Origin: Bacillota bacterium
GTDB lineage: Bacteria; Bacillota; Clostridia; Acetivibrionales; JAMNXU01
NCBI GenBank assembly: GCA_023623175.1
Contig: JAMNXU010000023.1
Coordinates: 1-63,626, forward strand
DNA length: 63,626 nt
Direction: 5' to 3'
This document shows, one piece after another, positions 1-7,075 of the stretch. The notes under the pieces were generated by a model. It was not told where the DNA came from and ran no database searches. It was given only the letters and a program-made list of their open reading frames with translations. Within the stretch, counting starts at the first letter, position 1, and every line of letters starts with the position of its first letter. The translations under genes were made by a program, and so were the position numbers.

Positions 1-120
1 TTGAAGTGTCTTTACCTGACATTACAATTACAAGGAATTTTCCGAGTTCCTTTCGTTTACACTGTTTACTTTTCAAAGTCCATCAATTTGCCGCCTCGCG
101 GCGACAGCTTTTTTATATTA
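1..120 (-). promoter_or_regulatory. 5' leader of an rRNA operon (16S lies off the left edge)
   Basis: Read on the minus strand, this stretch contains ACTTTGAAAAGTAAACAGTG followed by AACGAAAGGAACT. Leaders with this form lie just upstream of 16S rRNA genes in many Clostridia and Bacilli. The TGGACTTTGAAAAG part at 69-82 resembles a boxA antitermination signal. Two sigma-A promoters lie just upstream. No mature rRNA sequence is inside the window, so the rRNA identity is inferred from the leader. Short open frames across this stretch have no ribosome binding site and are not genes. Confidence 0.7.
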
Positions 121-143
121 GCACGCCGTCGATCTTTTGTCAA
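115..143 (-). promoter_or_regulatory. rRNA-type sigma-A promoter, proximal
   Basis: On the minus strand a perfect -35 TTGACA (138-143) is followed after 17 nt by -10 TAATAT (115-120). It points into the rRNA-like leader. A GC-rich stretch directly downstream of the -10 (GTCGCCGCGAGGCGG region) could act as a stringent-type discriminator, which is inference. Confidence 0.75.
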
Positions 144-195
144 CGGGGTTGTAAAAGGTTTTTTCTGGTTGCGCCGCTCGAGGCGACGCGAATAA

Positions 196-225
196 ATATT
201 AACACAGAATTTTGACCGGTGTCAA
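196..225 (-). promoter_or_regulatory. rRNA-type sigma-A promoter, distal
   Basis: A second minus-strand TTGACA (220-225) is separated by 18 nt from TAATAT (196-201). It is in tandem with the promoter at 115-143. Tandem strong promoters are usual for rRNA operons in Firmicutes. Confidence 0.65.
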
Positions 226-264
226 TATCCTTTTTTTGTTCGAAATCTTTTAAAAAAGCATCTT

Positions 265-843
265 TTAAGCGAAGTAAATCGTTTTAAGTTTCATTATGTC
301 GTCTTCATAGGTTTTTGAAAGATTTCTGTTATAAATAATACTTGCCGGATGATATAAAGGAAACAGGCAGTAGTTTGAGTTGCCAAGGCAAAAACTCAGC
401 AACCGGCCGTGGATTTCTCCAACGGATGCGCTCATGTCCCCGGTTACGGCCTTTAACGGCACATTGCCCAGGGTTACGATAATAAAAGGCTTTATTATTT
501 CAATCTCCCTGAGGAGATACTCCCTGTTTTCCAATATTTCTTCACTGCGGGCTGGCCTGTTCACCAAACGCCCTGTTTTCGGGTTTACCTGTGAAAGCCT
601 GTATTTAATGGCGTTAGTTATAAATATCGATTCCCTCCGCAGGTTCATCAGGTCAAGAAAATGGGAAAGGTTCTTCCCTGCCGCTCCTACAAAAGGTTTG
701 CCCAGTTCAACTTCGTATTTTCCCGGAGCCTCTCCTATCATCAGAAGTTCTGCATCAGGATTTCCCTCTCCCAGGACTATCTGTTCATTTGAATATCTTT
801 CTCTGTATTCACGGTACAGTTCGTTCAGTTTCTTTTCCTTCAC
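265..843 (-). CDS. Uracil-DNA glycosylase superfamily protein lacking Fe-S cysteines
   Basis: This 192-residue protein belongs to the UDG superfamily, whose members remove uracil from DNA in base-excision repair. It keeps the GEAPG...GKPFVGAAG active-site loop (about residues 38-56), a TNAIKYRL segment where family 4 has the catalytic-face Asn, and a HPAS motif near residue 167. Family 4 enzymes carry four cysteines for a [4Fe-4S] cluster. Here the N-terminal CxxC is absent, and the only cysteines are two near residues 151-158. The start is GTG, preceded by a run of G that serves as ribosome binding site. It lies 79 nt downstream of a canonical family 4 paralogue on the same strand. The fold is clear. 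Activity and substrate are not. Confidence 0.8.
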   Translation of the reverse strand: MKEKKLNELYREYRERYSNEQIVLGEGNPDAELLMIGEAPGKYEVELGKPFVGAAGKNLSHFLDLMNLRRESIFITNAIKYRLSQVNPKTGRLVNRPARSEEILENREYLLREIEIIKPFIIVTLGNVPLKAVTGDMSASVGEIHGRLLSFCLGNSNYCLFPLYHPASIIYNRNLSKTYEDDIMKLKTIYFA

Positions 844-869
844 AATTGCCCCCCCGAAATTTAAAAAAT

Positions 870-948
870 TAGGCGCGTATGTGGTCCGTTCGTTTGAGAT
901 GCGCCGCGGGACGATCCTGATCTCAACTAATATTTGTAAATTGTGTTT
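870..948. repeat. Copy 1 of an interspersed repeat shared with 9116-9202
   Basis: The sequence from about 871 (GGCGCGTATGTGG, then CGTTCGTTTGAGA) to 948 is matched at roughly three quarters of positions by 9117-9200. The match includes the spacing of both blocks and the AAATTG...GTTTTT end. The left half of the 9.0 kb element is missing here. The repeat runs into the 3' end of the glycosylase gene at 923-1522 and encodes its last codons. Confidence 0.65.
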
Positions 949-1522
949 TTACCGGAAAATCCCCTTCACCCATGATTTCATCAAGTTTCAATCTTACCTT
1001 CTTAAAATCCTCCCATGCCGGGATTTTCTTGGACTCATCCCTCAGCAGCGCGGCAGGGTGGAAGGTTGCGATCATCCAGTAGCCTTTTCTCTCGATCCAT
1101 TGGCCCCTTATATGGGTTATGCGCGCCTCACGGTCTATTACGTACTTCATGGCCGTGGCTCCAAGGCACACTATTATCCTGGGTTTGACCAGGATAACCT
1201 GCCTGCGCAGGAAGGGAAGACACTGCTCCGCTTCCTCGTCGGTGGGAACCCTGTTGAGCGGAGGTCGGCATTTCACTATATTGGCGATATAATACGAGTC
1301 TTTGGGAAAGGACAGAGCATCAAGCAGCAAATCAAGCAGTTGCCCCGCGGGACCTACAAAGGGTAGCCCCTGCAGATCCTCCTGCTCGCCGGGACCTTCC
1401 CCTATAAACATGACCCTCGCGTTTACGTTTCCCCTTCCGATTACGCAATTTTTCCGTTGTTTATGAAGGTCGCACCTTCGGCAATTGTTACAGTCTTCGA
1501 CAAGCTGATTCCAATCATACAT
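923..1522 (-). CDS. Uracil-DNA glycosylase, family 4 ([4Fe-4S])
   Basis: A 199-residue family 4 (UDGa-type) enzyme that excises uracil arising from cytosine deamination. Visible motifs are CNNCRRC near residues 11-17 and a second cysteine pair 16 residues apart (VKCRPP...EQC), which together supply the four Fe-S ligands. The active-site loop is GEGPGEQEDLQGLPFVG and the C-terminal motif is HPAALL. I chose the ATG at 1522 because GGTGGG precedes it with good spacing and family homology begins there. An in-frame extension to 1633 has no such signal. The last codons (KTQFTNIS) come from an interspersed repeat. Confidence 0.9.
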   Translation of the reverse strand: MYDWNQLVEDCNNCRRCDLHKQRKNCVIGRGNVNARVMFIGEGPGEQEDLQGLPFVGPAGQLLDLLLDALSFPKDSYYIANIVKCRPPLNRVPTDEEAEQCLPFLRRQVILVKPRIIVCLGATAMKYVIDREARITHIRGQWIERKGYWMIATFHPAALLRDESKKIPAWEDFKKVRLKLDEIMGEGDFPVKTQFTNIS

Positions 1523-1672
1523 TTTGACCCACCGTATACTTCTGTTTTGCGGAAAAACATTCAAAAGCCCTGTACAGCAGAAAAACCAATCATTGATCAT
1601 GCATAATCCACAATTTATTTTAGCATAAATCAAAACAATGCGACAGGTCGCAATGTCAGCCCGTTTTAACTG

Positions 1673-1711
1673 CAGCTTGCTCAGGTTATTACCTGATTAA
1701 ATGGCAAGCTG
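1673..1711. other. Nested inverted repeat between ung-like and LCP genes
   Basis: CAGCTTGC (1673-1680) pairs with GCAAGCTG (1704-1711), and inside it TCAGGT pairs with ACCTGA. It lies just beyond the stop of the LCP gene. There is no clear T-run on the minus strand, so it is at best a weak terminator or an RNA end-protecting structure. Confidence 0.4.
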
Positions 1712-1739
1712 TTTAGATTGCAACCAGTCAGATTACAAA

Positions 1740-2675
1740 CTATTTCTTAAAATGGTTTTTTATAATCTCCCTTGTCCCGCTGACATCGCAGATATAATAG
1801 GAAATTCCGTCAATTATCCGCGGTGTGCCGGGATTTGTAAAAAATTTTATGTTTTCGGGCTTTATATCTTTAACCCCGTCCAGATACTTGTATATGTCGG
1901 AAAGGGTCACGTTCGTCTTCACATATTTCTTCACAATCGAATAAATGTCATCAATTTTGGATAAATAGCGCAGTTTCAGTTTTTGGGCGACCAGTTCCCT
2001 GATCAGCGTCTGCTGCGCCCTTATCCTTCCAAGGTCCCCGTCGGCATATCCCTGGGCTGCGCTGTTGCCCTTGCGGTATCGTATGAACTGTTCGGCTTTT
2101 TTGCCGTCCAGGAGCTGCCGGCCTTTTTCAAGGTGAATATGCAGGTTCTGCGAAGCGTCGTCATAATGCATTGGCAACGGCACATCCACCTCTACGCCGC
2201 CGAGAACGTCGATTATTTCCCTGAAACCCCTGAAATTCAAAGTCAGGTAATAATCAGGCCGGATCCCCGTTAACTTCTCCACGGCCTGAATTGTTAATAT
2301 TTCGCCGCCCATGCCTATCAGGGCATTTATCTTCTGCGGTTTTCCGTCGACATAAATGCGCGTGTCCCGCGCTATTGAGAGCACATTCACAATGTTTTCG
2401 CCCGGATCATAGTTGACAAGCATCATTACATCGGACCTTAAGCCGTCCTCGTCGACTCCAAGCACGAGCAGATTTGCCGGCGAGCTGTAGGTCCTGGCCT
2501 CCAGTATTTCCGGGTATTCAATGCTGTTTTTGCCATTTTTGGATTCATCGGTATCTTCCTTTTCAATCGGAGCGGGTTTTTTTCCGTAAAAGCTGTACAA
2601 TGCCGCAACCCCGCTCGTAAACAGAATAAGCAGTAAAAAAGCGCAGATTAAAAAAACTGTCCTACGCAGATTCAT
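1740..2675 (-). CDS. LytR-CpsA-Psr (LCP) family cell wall polymer ligase
   Basis: A 311-residue protein with one N-terminal membrane segment (about residues 7-29) and an extracellular LCP domain. LCP enzymes transfer undecaprenyl-linked glycopolymers, such as teichoic acids or capsule, onto peptidoglycan. Typical motifs are visible: NLLVLGVD, RSDVMMLV, the SIARDTRIYVDG block with its Arg/Asp pair, and IRYRKGNS followed by DLGRIRAQQ, which binds the pyrophosphate of the lipid carrier. A good AGGAAATGAACA site precedes the ATG. It stands alone on the minus strand, divergent from a surface glycosylation operon, so a role in wall polymer attachment fits the neighbourhood. Confidence 0.9.
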   Translation of the reverse strand: MNLRRTVFLICAFLLLILFTSGVAALYSFYGKKPAPIEKEDTDESKNGKNSIEYPEILEARTYSSPANLLVLGVDEDGLRSDVMMLVNYDPGENIVNVLSIARDTRIYVDGKPQKINALIGMGGEILTIQAVEKLTGIRPDYYLTLNFRGFREIIDVLGGVEVDVPLPMHYDDASQNLHIHLEKGRQLLDGKKAEQFIRYRKGNSAAQGYADGDLGRIRAQQTLIRELVAQKLKLRYLSKIDDIYSIVKKYVKTNVTLSDIYKYLDGVKDIKPENIKFFTNPGTPRIIDGISYYICDVSGTREIIKNHFKK

Positions 2676-2811
2676 TGTTCATTTCCTGTTCCTTTTGTTT
2701 ATTTGTGTCGGCCTGAAAATCGATGCCGGCCTGATAATCGTCCCGTTAATCTATTATGCAACGTCGTTTCTTTTAAAATTCAAACCATTTTTAACTTCAA
2801 AATTCCTCCTT

Positions 2812-2841
2812 TTGCAGACATATATACAGTTATGGTATACT
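2812..2841 (+). promoter_or_regulatory. Sigma-A-like promoter for the GT2 operon
   Basis: TTGCAG (2812-2817), an 18-nt spacer and TATACT (2836-2841) lie 54 nt upstream of the glycosyltransferase start. Confidence 0.5.
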
Positions 2842-2894
2842 CAAATTGGATTCGGTTTTTCTGTACTTTTCAACTCCCGAATGGAGGTAATGGA

Positions 2895-3599
2895 TTGAAA
2901 ATTTTGGTCATTATTCCCGCTTATAACGAAGAAAAATCCATTGCGTCTGTTATAAGGCAGGTCAGGCAACATGTGCCCGAAGCCGATATTCTAGTGGTAA
3001 ATGACGGATCCAGGGACAATACGGCTGCAATTTCCCGCGAAGAAGGCGCCCTGGTCGCCAATCTCCCGTTCAACCTCGGTATAGGAGGAGCGATGCAGAC
3101 AGGCTATCTTTACGCTTACAACAAGCAGTACGATGTAGCCGTCCAGGTGGACGGCGACGGCCAGCACGATCCGGCCTATATCAGGAAAATCCTTGAACCC
3201 GTTTTTTCAGGAGAAGCCGACATGGTAATAGGCTCGAGATACGTGGAAACGACGTCATACAAGTCGTCGCTGACCCGCAGGACGGGCATGATATTTTTCT
3301 CCGCGCTCGTAAGCCTGCTTACGGGCAAAAAAATAAAAGATACGACTTCGGGTTTCCGCGCGGTCAACAAAGAAATCATAGAGTATTTTTCGAGGCACTA
3401 TCCTTCCGACTACCCCGAAGTCGATGTGCTCCTCAAGCTGCACCGCAAGAAATTCAGGGTCATGGAACTGCCCGTGGAAATGCGCAGGCGCAGTGCGGGA
3501 AACTCTTCCATTACTCCCTTTCGGTCAGTCTATTACATGGTTAAGGTCAGCTTTTCGCTTCTGATAGAGTCCATACGTTCAACCAAGGCAATGAAATAA
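2895..3599 (+). CDS. Glycosyltransferase family 2 (dolichol-phosphate-mannose-synthase-like)
   Basis: A 234-residue GT-A fold glycosyltransferase without membrane segments. VIIPAYNEE starts at about residue 6. VVNDGSRDNT (residues 34-43) and DGDGQHD (86-92) give the nucleotide-sugar and metal-binding sites. Enzymes of this type load a sugar onto polyprenyl phosphate at the inner membrane face. The start is TTG at 2895, placed 7 nt after GGAGG. Longer in-frame starts at 2703 lack such a site and encode residues foreign to the family. It is followed by DUF2304 and GtrA genes, the usual three-gene arrangement for making and flipping a lipid-linked sugar. Confidence 0.88.
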   Translation: MKILVIIPAYNEEKSIASVIRQVRQHVPEADILVVNDGSRDNTAAISREEGALVANLPFNLGIGGAMQTGYLYAYNKQYDVAVQVDGDGQHDPAYIRKILEPVFSGEADMVIGSRYVETTSYKSSLTRRTGMIFFSALVSLLTGKKIKDTTSGFRAVNKEIIEYFSRHYPSDYPEVDVLLKLHRKKFRVMELPVEMRRRSAGNSSITPFRSVYYMVKVSFSLLIESIRSTKAMK

Positions 3600-3631
3600 G
3601 GAGGTAACCCGGTTTTGCCGGAAAACAGGCC

Positions 3632-3976
3632 ATGATTAATGTTTACTCCATATCAATCGTTTTCAGCATCACTTTCCTCATTACAGTAATCGAACTTGTC
3701 AGAAAAAACCGCCTGCAGGAACGCTATTCGCTGCTCTGGATCATAATGAGCATTATTGTGCTGATTCTTTCGAGCACACCGAAAATAATAAACACTTTGG
3801 CCGAATGGCTTGACATCAAAAATCCTCCGTCGCTGCTGTTTTTGTTCGGGCTCGTCTACCTGCTCATTTACAACCTCCACTTAACAGCGGTGATATCCAA
3901 TCAGTCGGAAAAAATAACCCGGCTGGCCCAGGAAATAGCGCTGCTCAAACAGGAACTTGACAACGCGAACAAATAA
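3632..3976 (+). CDS. DUF2304 domain membrane protein
   Basis: A 114-residue protein with hydrophobic segments near residues 2-20, 32-48 and 66-86 and a charged, coiled C-terminus (QSEKITRLAQEIALLKQEL). It matches DUF2304, a small family commonly found beside GT2 and GtrA genes. Its function is unknown, but context suggests it is an accessory subunit of a polyprenyl-sugar transferase. The ATG at 3632 overlaps the stop of a possible six-codon reading frame. That frame begins with TTG at 3615, just after AGGAGG (TTGCCGGAAAACAGGCCATGA), so translation may be coupled. Confidence 0.75.
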   Translation: MINVYSISIVFSITFLITVIELVRKNRLQERYSLLWIIMSIIVLILSSTPKIINTLAEWLDIKNPPSLLFLFGLVYLLIYNLHLTAVISNQSEKITRLAQEIALLKQELDNANK

Positions 3977-4010
3977 GGGGACGGTTCTCAAAAACTGTTC
4001 TCAAAAACTT
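3977..4010. repeat. GGGGACGGTTCT repeat, A-tail variant
   Basis: GGGGACGGTTCTCAAAAAC is followed at once by a second partial TGTTCTCAAAAAC. This variant, with a run of A after TTCTC, recurs as both arms of the hairpin at 52007-52060. It lies in the 54-nt gap between the DUF2304 and GtrA genes of one operon. Confidence 0.75.
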
Positions 4011-4030
4011 ACAAAATATTAAAGAAGGAA

Positions 4031-4468
4031 ATGATTAAGAAGGGAAGCATAAAATTGACCAGGTTCCATGGAAGGCCGTTGTCCGGCCTTTTTTCCGCAC
4101 GAATATCAAAACAGTTTGTTCGCTATTTAATTACTGGAATTTCCGCCGCCTTGCTTGAATATCTTATTTTCAACATTTTATTCTTTCTCACCAAAGCCCT
4201 GTATGTATCAAACACGGCGGGCATGACGGCGGGCCTTGTCCTGAGTTTTGCACTTAACAGGGTTTGGTCCTTTGAGTCCAGGGGCAGGATTGACAGGCAG
4301 CTGGTAATGTATATAGCGCTTTTTATAGTTAATTTGCTGATTTCAAACTATGCGATACACATTCTTGCAGATGTCATCGGCATTTTGCCCGCGCTCTCCA
4401 AGGCCATGGTGATGGGCATGATTGTGATATGGAATTTTGTAATATACAGGAAAGTTATATATAGATAA
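4031..4468 (+). CDS. GtrA family membrane protein
   Basis: A 145-residue protein with four predicted membrane segments (about residues 33-53, 62-80, 97-115, 120-140) and the GtrA features RYLITG near the start and LNRVWSF in the middle. GtrA-like proteins are thought to flip or help use polyprenyl-linked sugars in O-antigen, teichoic acid or other surface glycosylation. The ATG follows GAAGGAA. It is the last gene of the GT2-DUF2304-GtrA operon. The hairpin at 4575-4606 provides its terminator on the plus strand. Confidence 0.85.
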   Translation: MIKKGSIKLTRFHGRPLSGLFSARISKQFVRYLITGISAALLEYLIFNILFFLTKALYVSNTAGMTAGLVLSFALNRVWSFESRGRIDRQLVMYIALFIVNLLISNYAIHILADVIGILPALSKAMVMGMIVIWNFVIYRKVIYR

Positions 4469-4503
4469 CAATAATTTGATTCCGTGTCCGGAATGGTTAA
4501 AGT

Positions 4504-4552
4504 GGGACAAGAGAACCGTCCCCGTGTCCCGGAGAACCGTCCCCGTGTCCCG
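4504..4552. repeat. GGGGACGGTTCT palindromic repeat, two units
   Basis: Two head-to-tail copies of GAACCGTCCCCGTGTCCC, preceded by GGGACAAGA. This is the reverse complement of the units at 13.6, 35.4 and 54.6 kb. It lies between gtrA and the terminator it shares with the tRNA operon. Confidence 0.85.
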
Positions 4553-4574
4553 CGTGTTCCGGAATAATGCATGT

Positions 4575-4606
4575 AAAAAAGCGCTTGCATGAAGCAAGCG
4601 CTTTTT
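4575..4606. terminator. Bidirectional rho-independent terminator
   Basis: GCGCTTGC (4581-4588), a 5-nt loop and GCAAGCGC (4594-4601) are followed by TTTTT on the plus strand and preceded by AAAAAA, which is the T-run on the minus strand. It ends the GtrA operon on the plus strand and the tRNA operon on the minus strand. Confidence 0.9.
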
Positions 4607-4690
4607 GGTGGGGAGAGATGGATTTGAACCATCGAAGTCATCGACAACAGATTTACAGTCTGCCCCCTTTGGCCACTTGGGTATCTCCCC
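4606..4690 (-). tRNA. tRNA-Tyr (GUA)
   Basis: An 85-nt class II tRNA with encoded CCA. The acceptor stem GGGGAGA/TCTCCCC pairs fully, the anticodon loop reads CTGTAAA with anticodon GUA, and a long variable arm is present. It is the last gene of a four-tRNA operon. Confidence 0.95.
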
Positions 4691-4766
4691 TGGAGCTGGT
4701 GGACGGACTCGAACCCCCGACCTGCTGATTACAAGTCAGCTGCTCTACCTACTGAGCTACACCAGC
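4691..4766 (-). tRNA. tRNA-Thr (UGU)
   Basis: A 76-nt tRNA with encoded CCA, acceptor stem GCTGGTG/CACCAGC and anticodon loop CTTGTAA, giving UGU. It directly abuts tRNA-Tyr with no spacer, so RNase P or RNase Z processing must separate them. Confidence 0.95.
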
Positions 4767-4813
4767 ATTTTTAATTTTAATCCTTTGTAAATTTGTATTA
4801 TTTACAGCAAATG

Positions 4814-4890
4814 TGGCGACCCGGAAGGGGCTCGAACCCTCGACCTCCAGCGTGACAGGCTGGCATTCTAACCAACTGAACTACCGGGCC
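4814..4890 (-). tRNA. tRNA-Asp (GUC)
   Basis: A 77-nt tRNA with encoded CCA, acceptor GGCCCGG/CCGGGTC with one G-U pair, and anticodon GUC in the loop CTGTCAC. Confidence 0.95.
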
Positions 4891-4935
4891 ATACACTTTG
4901 CCGACAAACCGTTAAGTTTTTTTGGTTTGTTTTTC

Positions 4936-5010
4936 TGGTGACCCATAGGGGACTCGAACCCCTGTTACCGCCGTGAAAGGGCGGTGTCTTAACCGCTTGA
5001 CCAATGGGCC
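4936..5010 (-). tRNA. tRNA-Glu (UUC)
   Basis: A 75-nt tRNA with encoded CCA, acceptor GGCCCAT/ATGGGTC, and anticodon UUC in the loop CTTTCAC. It is the first gene of the Glu-Asp-Thr-Tyr operon. Confidence 0.95.
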
Positions 5011-5030
5011 GTATAAGCACTGCAAAGACT

Positions 5031-5059
5031 ATTTTATCCGCGGCATGGTTAAATGTCAA
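5031..5059 (-). promoter_or_regulatory. Promoter of the Glu-Asp-Thr-Tyr tRNA operon
   Basis: On the minus strand TTGACA (5054-5059), a 17-nt spacer and TAAAAT (5031-5036) lie 21 nt before tRNA-Glu. Match and spacing are near ideal for sigma-A. Confidence 0.85.
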
Positions 5060-5289
5060 GTGTTTAGGTTAAAGAATTTAATACTGTATTTAGCAAACAT
5101 TCCTTCATATAAATTTTATTTCGCATTATTATGCATATGAATTTTATTTCGCTTCATTAATTAAATCGATTACATTTTCAAATCCGCTTGTTTATCATCA
5201 GAAATGCAAATACAATATTATTAAGGCAAGTATCTTTTATTAAACTAATGTACCTTTCGAACAAAATTCAGTGTGAGGATGTGAAAATA

Positions 5290-6648
5290 ATGAAAAAAAA
5301 CAGTGAGAATTACAGCATTTACCCGCTCGTAGTCCCTGCAGGCAAGACAAGTACCATACGCATTGTGAGCAGAAACATAACCGGCGACGATGAACCGAGT
5401 ATCAATGTCCTCGGAAGGCCGGTTATCGGCGGTACCTTTAAACCTGGCAGGAAGTACACGGTCGAAGTTTTTCCTAGAGAAATCGGTACTGTTGAAAGAG
5501 CAGTACTGAGAGAAATGAAGATCGATTACCGAATCGAGAACGGATACCTTACTTTTGACTATGAATTTAATGAAGAACAGGAATATTACATAAAAGTTAT
5601 AGAAACGATCGAAGAAACTGATACACTGCTTGCCCTTTTCAAAATATATTCCCTCCATGAGGATTTGTACAGTCTGACACCCCTTAAAGGCGAAATCCAT
5701 ATGCACAGCAACTGGTCCGATGGAAAACAGCCCGCCGAATTCATGTATGCCTATGCCCGCCGCGCCGGCATGGAATTTGCAGCGCTGGCCGATCATTACC
5801 AGCTTCAGCCCGCAGAACCCATCCGGAAAAAACTTTCAAAAATTAACACTGGTTTGAAAATTTTTAATGGAGAAGAAGTGCACAATAAAAACCACAGGAT
5901 GCACATTGTAAGTTTCGGAGCACGCGAATGCATAACCAAAATGCTTGAAGAAAGATATGACGAAATAGTTGAAGAAGCTAAGAAATACCTTGAAAACCAT
6001 GATCCGTTTCCTCCGGACGTAAATCCCCTGGAATACGCCGTGGAACGCTGGGTTTTCGATGAAATCCGCAAACAGGGCGGAGTGGGAATACTGGCACATC
6101 CCTATTGGCCTAATGAAAAGGATGCTCCGTATATACCCGTTACCCTGTCCCGCCTCCTGATGCGTGAAGGCTGTGCTGACGCCTGGGAAATAACCGGCGT
6201 GGATGACGGAGATAAGGATTTCCTGCAGGGCGTACTGTATTCCGAGGAGCGCGACAGGGGATGCAACATGCCCGTGGTGGGAGCAACCGACGCTCATAAC
6301 AATACCCGTTTGGGCGAAAGCTACAGCATTGTATTCGCAGCCGACGACAGTTTCGAATCCATTGCATCCGCCATCAGGAACAATTTGAGCGTGGGAGCGC
6401 GTCAAATCACACGCGCGGACGGAGTAACAAGGTACATGGCCTATGGACCCGCCCGGCTTGTCCGTTACGCCATTTTCCTGATGAACGAATTCTATACGCT
6501 GCAGGACCGGCTGTGCTTCATTGAAGGCGAACTGATGCTTGAAGCTCTTTCCGGCGGTGCCTGGGCCAATGATCTGATCGGCGCGATCGCCGAACAGATT
6601 TCCCGTGAAAAGAGATTTCTCTTCGGAAAAGTAACTGTTAAGCCCTAA
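5290..6648 (+). CDS. PHP-domain metal-dependent phosphoesterase (CehA/McbA type)
   Basis: A 452-residue protein. After an N-terminal domain of about 130 residues comes a PHP domain that begins GEIHMHSNWSDG (HxH metal site) and continues with LADHYQ, HRMHIVSFG, ILAHPYWP and GATDAHNN, the metal-ligand motifs of the PHP superfamily. Such enzymes hydrolyse phosphoesters, and the CehA/McbA subgroup is varied in substrate. No signal peptide is visible, so it acts in the cytoplasm. The ATG at 5290 is preceded by GAGGA at 12 nt. GTG at 5281 is an alternative start adding three residues. Upstream, the AT-rich gap holds a direct repeat of the type CATATxAATTTTATTTCGC. It has no obvious operon partner. 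Confidence 0.8.
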   Translation: MKKNSENYSIYPLVVPAGKTSTIRIVSRNITGDDEPSINVLGRPVIGGTFKPGRKYTVEVFPREIGTVERAVLREMKIDYRIENGYLTFDYEFNEEQEYYIKVIETIEETDTLLALFKIYSLHEDLYSLTPLKGEIHMHSNWSDGKQPAEFMYAYARRAGMEFAALADHYQLQPAEPIRKKLSKINTGLKIFNGEEVHNKNHRMHIVSFGARECITKMLEERYDEIVEEAKKYLENHDPFPPDVNPLEYAVERWVFDEIRKQGGVGILAHPYWPNEKDAPYIPVTLSRLLMREGCADAWEITGVDDGDKDFLQGVLYSEERDRGCNMPVVGATDAHNNTRLGESYSIVFAADDSFESIASAIRNNLSVGARQITRADGVTRYMAYGPARLVRYAIFLMNEFYTLQDRLCFIEGELMLEALSGGAWANDLIGAIAEQISREKRFLFGKVTVKP

Positions 6649-6676
6649 TACTGCATAGAATTCTTTCAAAAAAGCA

Positions 6677-6706
6677 TTGACAAAATGCCCATACATAATG
6701 TATCAT
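6677..6706 (+). promoter_or_regulatory. Promoter of tRNA-Lys
   Basis: TTGACA (6677-6682), an 18-nt spacer and TATCAT (6701-6706) lie 30 nt before the tRNA. Confidence 0.75.
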
Positions 6707-6735
6707 ATGTACTTGTTGTTGAAACCTGATTTTTT

Positions 6736-6811
6736 GGGCCATTAGCTCAGTAGGCAGAGCACTTGACTTTTAATCAAGGTGTCCCGCGTTCGAATCGCGG
6801 ATGGCTCACCA
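6736..6811 (+). tRNA. tRNA-Lys (UUU)
   Basis: A 76-nt tRNA with encoded CCA, acceptor GGGCCAT/ATGGCTC with one G-U pair, and anticodon loop CTTTTAA giving UUU. It has its own promoter and terminator. Confidence 0.95.
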
Positions 6812-6847
6812 AAACCTCTGTAACCTTTTGGTTTCAGAGGTTTTTTC
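6812..6847 (+). terminator. Terminator of tRNA-Lys
   Basis: AACCTCTG (6813-6820) pairs with CAGAGGTT (6835-6842) around a 14-nt loop and ends in TTTTTT. It starts immediately after the CCA end. Confidence 0.9.
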
Positions 6848-6974
6848 TATTCCGGTGAATTTTCCAGGCACGAATTTGCGATACCTCTGTTCTTGTGCCT
6901 GACTCTTCTTTCAAAAATTCCTGCGACTGCGCGCATGTCCGGCGATCAAATTGCACATGATTGTTCAAAAAAGG

Positions 6975-7018
6975 ACACGCTATGGATTATAACGTGTCCC
7001 ATTTTCGTTTTTAACAAG
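6975..7018. terminator. Hairpin with T-run in the tRNA-Lys/DUF1858 gap
   Basis: GGACACG and CGTGTCC enclose a 12-nt loop, with A-rich sequence before and ATTTTCGTTTTT after. It looks like a second plus-strand terminator, but no gene precedes it. The rest of 6848-7037 shows nothing recognisable. Confidence 0.5.
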
Positions 7019-7037
7019 GGTGAGTTCTTTCGGCAAT

Positions 7038-7067
7038 GAAAAAACAAGACGCTAAGGTCTTATTTTT
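7038..7067 (-). terminator. Terminator of the DUF1858 gene
   Basis: On the minus strand AAGAC (7061-7057) pairs with GTCTT (7050-7046) around a 6-nt loop, followed by a T-run formed by 7038-7044. Confidence 0.6.
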
Positions 7068-7075
7068 CAGTATTG

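Noticed and set aside
380..1366. A 328-codon plus-strand reading frame
   Set aside because: It lies antisense to both uracil-DNA glycosylase genes, which have clear motifs and ribosome sites. The frame has none.
1673..1711. Intrinsic terminator of the LCP gene
   Set aside because: The nested inverted repeat is strong, but no T-run follows on either strand, so it is listed only as a structure.
4348..5059. Reading frames on both strands across the tRNA cluster
   Set aside because: They overlap four well-formed tRNA genes, their promoter and a terminator.
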